NCBI GenBank assembly: GCA_005804965.1
Contig: SYOC01000108.1
Coordinates: 1 to 44,274, forward strand
Direction of reading: 5' to 3'
From: Pseudomonadota bacterium
GTDB taxonomy: Bacteria > Desulfobacterota > Binatia > Bin18
DNA: 44,274 bases
Shown here: positions 34,694 to 41,541 of the stretch, in pieces
Layout of the letters: the number at the start of each line of letters is the position of its first letter
Position numbering within the stretch: position 1 is the first letter of the stretch
Made by a program: the position numbers and the translations under genes
Notes under the pieces: model-generated
Databases searched by the model: none
The model's input: the letters and a program-made list of their open reading frames with translations, nothing else
Told to the model about the DNA's origin: nothing

Positions 34694-36364
34694 ATGAACC
34701 TGATTAGTGAACTGAAAGCCATCCAAGACCGGCATGGATATTTGCCGGAAAGCGAACTGCGCACCTTTTCCCAACGGGCCACCGTCCCGCTCTACCAGAT
34801 CCAAGCGGTGGCCAGTTTTTACCCCCATTTTCGTACCCAACCACCACCGAAGCTCGACATCAAAGTCTGCCGGGACCTCTCTTGCCACATGGCAGGAGCA
34901 CAACGTCTCCAACAAACGGTGCAACAACAGGCTGCATCAGCCGAGAGTTGTATTGTCACTGGCGTCTCTTGCTTGGGGCGATGCGACCAAGCGCCGGCAC
35001 TCGCCATCAACGACACTATTTACGCGGGAGTGGACGAATCACTTTTCCAACGTCTCTTCGTCGCTTTTCAGCAAGGTACAACACCCGACAACACGCTCAT
35101 ACAGCGCGGATCGACGGTCTTTACTATCGATCCGTACGCTCAAACTGCCGACAGATTCAGCGCACTACGTCAAATGCTCGCGACTGGCAATGTCACTGCC
35201 GTGATCCAGACCCTCAAAGATAGTGGTCTCCGTGGCATGGGCGGAGCCGGATTCCCCACCGGCCTCAAGTGGGAAATCGTCCGCAACGCCACCGGTAACG
35301 AGAAATACCTCGTCGTCAACGCCGACGAAAGCGAACCCGGCACTTTCAAAGATCGCTTCTTGATGGAAAAATTTCCCCATCTGTTGCTCGAAGGCATCCT
35401 GCTTGGGGCTGCGGTCGTTGGAGCAAGCAAAGCCTTCATCTTCATTCGCCACGAATACCCCGACCAAGAACACAAGATCGAGCAAGCCTTGGCCGACGCC
35501 CGCGCTCAAGGAGCGGTCGGCAACCGCATCTTTGGCTCTGAGTTTTCGTGCGACATCGAACTCTTCGTCAGTGCCGGTGGCTACATCTGCGGCGAAGAAA
35601 CCGCGTTACTTGAGGCCCTCGAAGGCAAACGTGCCGAGCCGCGCAACAAGCCGCCGTTTCCCGGCACGCATGGCTTGTGGGGTAAGCCGACGCTGATTAA
35701 TAACGTCGAAACGCTCAGCATGATTCCCGGCATTTTGCAGCGCGGCGCGGATTGGTTCAAAGCGCAGGGCAGAAGCAACAACGGACTGAAATATCTGGGC
35801 TTGAGCGGACACGTCGAACGCCCTGGGGTCTACGAAGTGCCGCTCGGGCTCTCGGTGGAAGAATTTATTCGCGATTACGGCGGCGGGGTCAGCACTGGAA
35901 AAAAGCTTAAAGCCTTTTCTCCCGGCGGCGCGTCGTCGGGGTTTTTGCCAGCCTCTATGACCAATGTGGCGTTGGACTTTCAGGCACTGACCCAAGTCGG
36001 TTCGATGCTCGGGTCCGGTGCCGTCGTCGCTTTGGCCGAAGGTGTCTGCATGCTCGACGTCGCCCTCAATGTTGTGACCTTCTTTCGCAACGAATCGTGC
36101 GGCAAATGCGTCCCTTGCCGAGTGGGCAGCGACAAAATCGTGCAGATTCTCACCCGCGCCACACAAGGCCAAGCCACGACCAGCGAGATCGACTTGATCG
36201 GAGAACTCGCAGAAACCATGCAGCTCACCTCGATTTGCGGGCTGGGTCAGGCGGCGCCGCTACCCATCACTTCGGCGCTCAAATACTTTGGTGATGAGAT
36301 CATGACGCATTTGACGCAAAAGCGGTGTCCGGAGGGCGTGTGTTTTCGAGGGACTGGGGGTTAG
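34694..36364 (+). CDS. NuoE-NuoF fusion, NAD-linked diaphorase subunit of formate dehydrogenase
   Basis: This 556-residue protein has an N-terminal thioredoxin-like NuoE domain with C59, C64, C93 and C97 for a [2Fe-2S] cluster. A NuoF domain follows with GLRGMGGAGFPTGLKWEI (NAD/FMN), NADESEPGTFKDR and YICGEETALLEALEG. Its [4Fe-4S] motif is ESCGKCVPCRVGS with a later Cys in ICGLGQ. It transfers electrons between NAD(H) and the iron-sulfur chain of FdhA-type subunits. The ATG at 34694 is used. The catalytic partner is at 41542, 5.2 kb away; the mobA-like and AOR genes lie between. No frameshift is seen. It could equally serve the AOR-family protein. Confidence 0.9.
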   Translation: MNLISELKAIQDRHGYLPESELRTFSQRATVPLYQIQAVASFYPHFRTQPPPKLDIKVCRDLSCHMAGAQRLQQTVQQQAASAESCIVTGVSCLGRCDQAPALAINDTIYAGVDESLFQRLFVAFQQGTTPDNTLIQRGSTVFTIDPYAQTADRFSALRQMLATGNVTAVIQTLKDSGLRGMGGAGFPTGLKWEIVRNATGNEKYLVVNADESEPGTFKDRFLMEKFPHLLLEGILLGAAVVGASKAFIFIRHEYPDQEHKIEQALADARAQGAVGNRIFGSEFSCDIELFVSAGGYICGEETALLEALEGKRAEPRNKPPFPGTHGLWGKPTLINNVETLSMIPGILQRGADWFKAQGRSNNGLKYLGLSGHVERPGVYEVPLGLSVEEFIRDYGGGVSTGKKLKAFSPGGASSGFLPASMTNVALDFQALTQVGSMLGSGAVVALAEGVCMLDVALNVVTFFRNESCGKCVPCRVGSDKIVQILTRATQGQATTSEIDLIGELAETMQLTSICGLGQAAPLPITSALKYFGDEIMTHLTQKRCPEGVCFRGTGG

Positions 36365-36407
36365 GGGCTGGGGGTTGGTCAAACGCACAATCGAACAGAG
36401 AGTTATC

Positions 36408-37373
36408 ATGTCTTACCAATCCCCAATCCCCAATCCCCAATCCCTGCCCCCTGCCTCTGCCATCATCCTCGCCGGAGGCAAAAGCTCTCGCATGGGTCAG
36501 CCCAAAGCCTTGCTGCTCTTCGATGGCGAGCCGCTTATCGTGCATCTCGTCCGCATTTTGCGAGACGTCTTCTCTGATATCGTGATCGTTGCCGCGCCGG
36601 AACAGGAACTGCCACCTGTTGTAGCGACGCTGGTGCGCGATAGCGTCGCGTATCAAGGACCAGTTGGTGGGATTTACTACGGACTGCAAGCCGCACGCGA
36701 AGAACTCTGCTTCGTCACTTCCTGCGACGCGCCGTTCCTCAATCTCGACCTTGTAGCTTTTCTTCTTGCGCTGGCGACTGAGCATGATGTTGTCGTCCCT
36801 TACTGGGAAGAACGTCTCCAGCCGCTGTTCGCCGTCTATCGCCGCAGTGTAGCCCCGCTGTTGCGGCAACAGCTCGAACGCGGCGAACTGCGCCCCATCT
36901 TTTTGTACGACAAGGTTCGCACTCACAAGGTCTCGCCAGAGGAGATCCAGTCCTTCGACCCCGAAGGACTGAGCTTCCGCAACCTGAACAGCCCAGAGGA
37001 GTATCAAGAGGCATTGGTGCTGTGGCACGATAGACAGAGACGGGAGACAGCGACAGAGAAAAGAAACTCGGCTCCCTCTGCCTCCAGCTCGCATCTCTCT
37101 CTCACCGTCGAGCTGCTTGGCGTCGCTCGGCTGAAAGCTCAAACTGCCACGGTTTCCCTCGCGCTCCCCGTGGGTGCCACAGTGACCGATGCCTTTGTCT
37201 CCTTAGCTGAGATCTGTCCCGCCTTAATCGGCAGTACACTCTCTGCCGATGGGCGCACCCTACTTCCCGGGTACGCCTGTAATCTCAATGGTCGCGAATT
37301 TATCAAAGACATGCAGACCGTGCTGACCAACGGCGATCACATTCTCATTCTTTCGAGCGATGCCGGAGGGTGA
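36408..37373 (+). CDS. MobA-MoaD fusion: molybdopterin guanylyltransferase plus small sulfur-carrier domain
   Basis: This 321-residue protein joins two cofactor enzymes. Residues 18-210 are MobA-like: AIILAGGKSSRMGQPKALL (GTP loop), GPVGGIYYGL and TSCDAPFLNL. MobA attaches GMP to molybdopterin. A linker rich in Ser/Ala follows, then MoaD/ThiS-like residues of about 231-321, with LTVELLGVARL, and ending in the free C-terminal GG that carries the thiocarboxylate for dithiolene formation. It lies 43 bases after the diaphorase gene. The residues 4-12 (QSPIPNPQS) are coded by a heptamer repeat, so the native start may be close to the GTP loop. The ATG at 36408 is the only good upstream start. Confidence 0.85.
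   Translation: MSYQSPIPNPQSLPPASAIILAGGKSSRMGQPKALLLFDGEPLIVHLVRILRDVFSDIVIVAAPEQELPPVVATLVRDSVAYQGPVGGIYYGLQAAREELCFVTSCDAPFLNLDLVAFLLALATEHDVVVPYWEERLQPLFAVYRRSVAPLLRQQLERGELRPIFLYDKVRTHKVSPEEIQSFDPEGLSFRNLNSPEEYQEALVLWHDRQRRETATEKRNSAPSASSSHLSLTVELLGVARLKAQTATVSLALPVGATVTDAFVSLAEICPALIGSTLSADGRTLLPGYACNLNGREFIKDMQTVLTNGDHILILSSDAGG
36416..36443 (+). repeat. Heptanucleotide tandem repeat (CCAATCC)x4 at the start of the MobA-MoaD gene
   Basis: Four perfect copies of CCAATCC start 8 bases after the A of the ATG at 36408. Unit length 7 is not a multiple of three, so gain or loss of one unit would shift the frame. A G-rich tract at 36354-36378 (GGGGG, TTAGGGG, CTGGGGG, TTGG) is partly complementary and could pair with it. 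Confidence 0.85.
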
Positions 37374-37400
37374 GATAGCATCAGCAGTCTGCGCCGGTTT

Positions 37401-37439
37401 TGCCAGGATGCGGCGTTGCCTCATCCAAACCGATGGTCC
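37401..37439. repeat. Dispersed repeat copy, right region
   Basis: The 39 bases TGCCAGGATGCGGCGTTGCC followed by TCATCCAAACCGATGGTCC match the copies at 38231-38278 and 39152-39200. It lies in the gap after the MobA-MoaD gene and marks the left side of the accessory insert. Confidence 0.7.
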
Positions 37440-37481
37440 TTCTGAACCGTAACCTAGCCGCAGTCGAGTATAGCGTGCTTG

Positions 37482-37781
37482 TTAGGCGTCAGGTCGCCTC
37501 GCCCTCGTTTCGTGCTTTTCTTCCGTTGCTTCCTTACTCCCGCCCTCGCCTTTGATTCTTCGCTCCAACTCTGTGCGGCTGACCATCTTTTGTCTGCGCC
37601 GCGTTTCGATCAACGTCCAGAACTTGTCACTGCTTCCGAGTTGTAACTGTTCTTCGTCTAGCCCTTCGACGCCTACCACGAGCGCCACAGGCTTCCCTTT
37701 GCGGGTCACAATTACCTGCTGGCGGCGGGCATCTTTGATACAGCCTTCCAAGGTGGTGTGCTCAAGCTCAACGGTCTTCAT
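37482..37781 (-). CDS. Phd/YefM-type antitoxin
   Basis: This 99-residue protein has an N-terminal prevent-host-death domain: MKTVELEHTTLEGCIKDARRQQVIVTRKGKPVALVVGVEGLD. A charged C-terminal tail of about 50 residues follows, the kind that binds and masks the toxin. The start overlaps the stop of the toxin gene by four bases, so here the toxin gene comes first. Toxin-first order is less usual for Phd antitoxins but seen in some RelE-type loci. It probably represses its operon with the toxin. Confidence 0.8.
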   Translation of the reverse strand: MKTVELEHTTLEGCIKDARRQQVIVTRKGKPVALVVGVEGLDEEQLQLGSSDKFWTLIETRRRQKMVSRTELERRIKGEGGSKEATEEKHETRARRPDA

Positions 37782-38077
37782 AGGATTTCCTCTGTCGTTC
37801 TATGTGGCGGTTTATGACGAATCGCCCGAATCTTGACGAGGGAAGTCTGTTCATCCACATCGTAGAAGATCCGATATGCTCCCAGACGCAATTCCCACAC
37901 TGGTTCAATATACGCCCAGGGCGGAATCAAACTAGGCAGAGGCTTCCTGTGTCTCGTCTTCTTGGTCGGTTCGTATGTGAGCCGTTCTTCGAGTTGGTCC
38001 AAGATCTGGTTACGGTCGTAGGGACGCAAGCGTGCTAAATCGTCAGCAATGCCTTCAGCGTATTCAATGCGATACAT
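37778..38077 (-). CDS. RelE/ParE-family toxin
   Basis: This 99-residue protein begins MYRIEYAEGIADDLARLRPYDRNQILDQLEERLTYEPT and continues PVWELRLGAYRIFYDVDEQTSLVKIRAIRHKPP, the RelE/ParE fold with its conserved central R-L-G-x-Y-R-I-F-Y-D strand. Such toxins cleave ribosome-bound mRNA or poison gyrase. The ATG at 38077 is preferred because the domain starts there; the longer frame to 38188 adds unrelated residues. It is paired with the Phd-type gene (ATGA overlap). It sits in an insert splitting the formate dehydrogenase/AOR locus. Confidence 0.85.
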   Translation of the reverse strand: MYRIEYAEGIADDLARLRPYDRNQILDQLEERLTYEPTKKTRHRKPLPSLIPPWAYIEPVWELRLGAYRIFYDVDEQTSLVKIRAIRHKPPHRTTEEIL

Positions 38078-38230
38078 ACTTACAGCTTGCGTCCACTGAT
38101 GAAAACGAAGGTCATGGCAGCAAAGAAGCAGCTCGTCGGGGCAGTCTTCTCTAGCCCACCCAACCACGCGGCTGCTTCGGGCCGCCACCTATGAGACGTT
38201 TAAGGTTCAACCGTATCCGTAGGCAGGTTT

Positions 38231-38278
38231 CTCCTGCTCTGCTGGGATTCGGCGTTGCCTCATCCGAGTCTATGGTCC
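38231..38278. repeat. Dispersed repeat copy, right region
   Basis: The bases CTCCTGCTCTGCTGGGATTC, then GGCGTTGCCTCATCCGAGTC, then TATGGTCC align with 37401-37439 and 39152-39200. It sits between the HEPN-like gene (ends 38300) and the toxin gene. Confidence 0.7.
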
Positions 38279-38299
38279 TCTTTCCTTGCCTGATGTCGC

Positions 38300-38911
38300 T
38301 CACTCGTAGGCACCGTACAGCTCATCATAGAACTCCATTTCGAGATCAAGATCAGCGTCAAGAAGACCAGCGATATCTCGAAGGGTTTCCGAGACTTTGC
38401 TCAGCTGGGTTCCGAAATGAGAAAGGTTGAACTGTCGTAGCTCATCTGGAAACGGGAACGTAGCTGCCTTGTTCATGGGATAACGAAATAGATCCGACGA
38501 CGGGTCCAACCGCGCGAGTTCTTTGATGACTTCTTCTATATCGCGACGATCACCGGAGGCGACTGGGACCGAGCGTTCTCGTAACACGCGATTACACTCT
38601 CCCCATATCGTGTCGAGACGATGGTGGGTGGGTGGCGCGATCGACTCGCGCCGCAAACGCTGGCCGACGAGGACAATGTACTTGAGTCTGAGTTCAAGGT
38701 GATGGCGATAGAGGAACACGACAGGATAGATAAGCGCGTTGCACTCTCCAAGTGTCAGCGTCTCGGTCTTTGCGATCAGCAGCTCGGCTGCGAGTCGGTA
38801 GCCATCGGCATACATCCACCAGCCGTCCCCCCGGTTGTGCACGTATAGATCACGGGATGGATCCTCTCCAGGTTCAAAGAGTGACTTCCGCGTTGGTGCT
38901 TTCTTCCCCAT
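38300..38911 (-). CDS. Hypothetical all-alpha protein, HEPN-like
   Basis: This 203-residue protein is rich in helices. It has GDGWWMYADGYRLAAELLIAK and the motif YPVVFLYRHHLELRLKYIVLVGQRL, which resembles the membraneless HEPN-like proteins with a conserved R-x-x-x-E/H patch found in defence and toxin-antitoxin loci. The catalytic RxxxxH pattern is not complete here, so a nuclease activity is not claimed. The ATG at 38911 follows AAGGAC. It lies in a toxin-antitoxin insert. It might alternatively be an abortive-infection-type protein; I cannot place it in a named family with certainty. Confidence 0.6.
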   Translation of the reverse strand: MGKKAPTRKSLFEPGEDPSRDLYVHNRGDGWWMYADGYRLAAELLIAKTETLTLGECNALIYPVVFLYRHHLELRLKYIVLVGQRLRRESIAPPTHHRLDTIWGECNRVLRERSVPVASGDRRDIEEVIKELARLDPSSDLFRYPMNKAATFPFPDELRQFNLSHFGTQLSKVSETLRDIAGLLDADLDLEMEFYDELYGAYE

Positions 38912-39051
38912 CGGTTCGTCCTTACGCAATCTTGGCCTAACGATGCCGTAGAAAAAGTCTCTTTTGAAAAATTTAACCCTTAAAAACAAAGGACTTTCTG
39001 GCGCGAAAATTCACAATCCTGGAACTTTCCTACGGCCCCAACGCACAAACT

Positions 39052-39063
39052 GGGGGGGGGGGG
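39052..39063 (+). repeat. Poly-G tract of 12 bases
   Basis: A run of 12 G's lies about 140 bases upstream of the HEPN-like gene start (C12 on its coding strand). The flanking bases are not G-rich. Such tracts can slip during replication; it is also a typical place for assembly or sequencing error. Confidence 0.9.
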
Positions 39064-39151
39064 CGGCCCAAACGTATCCGTTCGAGTTTATTCCAAGCCA
39101 CAAACGGGCGGCGGTCAGGTGCAAATCAATCGAGCGGAGACTCGGCGATTT

Positions 39152-39200
39152 TCTCTTGCTCTGCCGAGATTCAGCGTTGCCTTATCCCAGCCTACGGCCC
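39152..39200. repeat. Dispersed repeat copy, right region
   Basis: TCTCTTGCTCTGCCGAGATT, then CAGCGTTGCCTTATCCCAGC, then CTACGGCCC matches the copies at 37401 and 38231. Its reverse complement can fold GCTGGGAT against ATCTCGGC with two wobble pairs. It touches the 3' end of the lipoprotein gene. Confidence 0.7.
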
Positions 39201-39421
39201 TATGGTGATGCAAGTACCCCGGCAGCAATTGTTGCCTTCCGTTGCCTGTATGCGTTTTCGGCGTTTTGTTTCAGTGTCAGGTACTCAGCCGTTGTGATCT
39301 TTCCTGTTTGGTACGATTGTTCGATCTCCTGCAATTGGTTCTGGTATGCCATGCGACTCGAGCTGACACAACCCGCACACAAGATCGCCGTGACCGCCAC
39401 AGAACAGACAATGACTTTCAC
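39200..39421 (-). CDS. Small lipoprotein with a SHOCT-like C-terminus
   Basis: This 73-residue protein starts VKVIVCSVAVTAILCAGC, a lipobox (LCAGC) signal sequence with lipidation expected on the Cys at the end of that segment. The mature part reads LQEIEQSYQTGKITTAEYLTLKQNAENAYRQRK, close to the short SHOCT oligomerisation motif (LxxLYxxGxIxxxEYxxxKxxLL). The GTG start at 39421 follows GGAGGAGCTATC. It is likely anchored in a cell membrane. Its function is unknown, and such small lipoproteins are common near envelope genes. Confidence 0.65.
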   Translation of the reverse strand: MKVIVCSVAVTAILCAGCVSSSRMAYQNQLQEIEQSYQTGKITTAEYLTLKQNAENAYRQRKATIAAGVLASP

Positions 39422-39733
39422 GATAGCTCCTCCTTCCAATTCTCTCCTCGTCACCGAACCACTATCGGGCCAATTCGCCTTGCCAACCTGCTATTAGGCG
39501 GGTTGGCAGGCAGTTCTACAAAACTGGGCCTTTCTCCCACCTCTCCCGTCCCATGCTGGAGACTCCATAAGCTTGCCTCGACAAGAAGTCAACAGCTCAA
39601 GCTTCTCGACGAAGGATGTCGCCGCTACTACGATCTTCTCCCAGGTCTTGCAGGTTGAACGACTCCCCAACCGAACACCGAAAGACTCTCGCTCCCCCTT
39701 TCACTTACAGCCCTCACCTTCTAGTCTGTAGGC
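39422..39733. other. Intergenic stretch without recognisable gene
   Basis: These 312 bases separate the small lipoprotein gene from the AOR gene. Apart from the lipoprotein's ribosome-binding site at 39422-39433 and short pyrimidine runs near 39529-39550, I see no gene, repeat or clear promoter. Confidence 0.6.
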
Positions 39734-41527
39734 ATGTACGGATTTCATGGTCGCTTGCTCCATGTCGATCTCTCTACCGGTGCATACGCTTGGCGAGATG
39801 TAGCTGAGACTCAGCTCCGCCAAGTGCTTGGCGGGATCGGTCTTGGAACGCAGTTGCTGTACGAGTATGCGCCGCCTCGGGTCGATCCATTTGCACCCGA
39901 GAATCCGCTGATTTTCACCAGCGCTCCGCTGGTCGGCACTGGGCTGACCACGACGGCGAAATTTGCCGTCGTCACCGCCTCGCCGCTCACCGGGTTTATC
40001 GCCGATTCGTTGTCGTCGAGTTTCTTCGCTTTGGAACTCAAACGCGTCGGGATCGATGCTCTCGTTATCACTGGCGCAGCGTCCGCGCCGGTCTTTTTGC
40101 GGGTGACTGACGACTCGGTTGAGATACGCGACGCTTCTCATCTCTGGGGTAAAAGCCCGTACGAGACTGAAATAGCGATCCATCAGGAACTGTCGGACCG
40201 AGACATGCGCGTCGCGGCTATCGGCGTCGCCGGGGAACAACGCGTGCGTTACGCTACCATCAGCAATGAAGGTCGTCACGCTGGACGCGGTGGCGTCGGT
40301 GCGGTGATGGGAGCCAAAAAGCTGAAAGCCGTCGCCTTACGCGGACGCACGCGCGTGCGCGTCGCCAACCCGGCCCGTGTCGAGGCCATCGCCGATGCAC
40401 TACGCCACAAAAGCCTCGGCTCGCTAACCGCCAAATATCGTGAAATCGGTACGGTGGCGAATCTTGCGGTATTCAACCGTTTGGGCGTCCTCCCTACCCA
40501 CAATTTTCAACAAGCGACGTTCGCACACGCCGACGCGCTGAGCGGCGAAAACCTGCTGACGAATTCGTTCAGTCGCGTCCAAGGCTGCGCTTCATGTACG
40601 ATCCGTTGCGAGCGCCTCTTCAAAGCGCTTAACGGTGAGGAACAACGCCTCGAATACGAGACCTTGTTCGCGTTAGGGCCGCTGTGTGGCATCGACAACC
40701 CCGAAGCGGTTCTGCAAGCTGCTCAGCGTTGCGATCAGTATGGAATCGACACGATTAGCACTGGCGGCACTATCGCCTGGGCAATGGACTGCGCAGAAAA
40801 AGGCTTGCTGCCCGAAGCCCAACGTCTAGGATTACGGTTCGGCGACGCCGAAGCGCTGTTGGCAGCAATCGACGTTATCGCTACGCGAAGCGGTCTTGGC
40901 GCGCTCCTGGCCGAAGGCTCACGACACGCGGCGGCATTGGTCGGTAAAGAGGCTGAGTATCTCGCCATCCATGTGAAAGGGATGGAATTGCCTGGCTATG
41001 AACCGCGCGGTCTCCAGACTATGGCACTGGGTCTGGCCGTCAGCCCGCGCGGCGCATGCCACAACCGCTCGGGCGCGTATGAAGCGGACTTTTCTGGACA
41101 GGTTGACCGCCTCCACTCTGATTCGCAACGCGGGGTGCTGGTAGCCGCGTCAGAAGATTTTTCTGCGGTGTTGGACTCGCTCATCGTGTGCAAGTTCCTG
41201 CGTAAATGTTTTACCGACTTCTACCCAGAAGCCGCCGACTTGCTCGCCAGCGTGACCGGATGGGATTTTTCGGCTACAGAGTTGCAGCGCGTCGGCGAAC
41301 GTATTAACACGCTGAAAAAACTGTTCAACGTGCGCCAGGGCTGGCAGCCTGAAGATGACACCCTCCCGCCCCGACTCTTACAAGAACCGCTCGCGACTGG
41401 CGTGGGCCAAGGTACCCTTTTGACTTCTGCGGAATTGCACGAAATGATTCAGGGGTATTATCGAGTTCGCGGCTGGGACGAGCAGGGATTCGTTCCAGAA
41501 GAAAAATTGCAGGAATTAGGTTTGTAG
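39734..41527 (+). CDS. Aldehyde:ferredoxin oxidoreductase (AOR) family tungsten/molybdenum enzyme
   Basis: This 597-residue protein starts MYGFHGRLLHVDLSTG, typical for AOR family enzymes. It has the pterin-binding LTTTAKFAVVTASPLTGF region and RHAGRGGVGAVMGAKKLKAV. The [4Fe-4S] ligands are C285, C288 and C292, with the fourth Cys in SLIVCKF. AORs interconvert aldehydes and carboxylates using a bis-pterin metal centre and a low-potential electron carrier. No small AorA-type ferredoxin gene is in the window, but the next gene begins 14 bases later and carries N-terminal iron-sulfur domains that could serve. The length is the family standard. Whether tungsten or molybdenum is bound cannot be told. 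Confidence 0.88.
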   Translation: MYGFHGRLLHVDLSTGAYAWRDVAETQLRQVLGGIGLGTQLLYEYAPPRVDPFAPENPLIFTSAPLVGTGLTTTAKFAVVTASPLTGFIADSLSSSFFALELKRVGIDALVITGAASAPVFLRVTDDSVEIRDASHLWGKSPYETEIAIHQELSDRDMRVAAIGVAGEQRVRYATISNEGRHAGRGGVGAVMGAKKLKAVALRGRTRVRVANPARVEAIADALRHKSLGSLTAKYREIGTVANLAVFNRLGVLPTHNFQQATFAHADALSGENLLTNSFSRVQGCASCTIRCERLFKALNGEEQRLEYETLFALGPLCGIDNPEAVLQAAQRCDQYGIDTISTGGTIAWAMDCAEKGLLPEAQRLGLRFGDAEALLAAIDVIATRSGLGALLAEGSRHAAALVGKEAEYLAIHVKGMELPGYEPRGLQTMALGLAVSPRGACHNRSGAYEADFSGQVDRLHSDSQRGVLVAASEDFSAVLDSLIVCKFLRKCFTDFYPEAADLLASVTGWDFSATELQRVGERINTLKKLFNVRQGWQPEDDTLPPRLLQEPLATGVGQGTLLTSAELHEMIQGYYRVRGWDEQGFVPEEKLQELGL

Positions 41528-41541
41528 AGGAAAACGTGCAT

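Noticed and set aside
36375-36585. CRISPR-like tandem repeat near 36416
   Set aside because: Units are 7 bases without spacers, so it is a simple sequence repeat.
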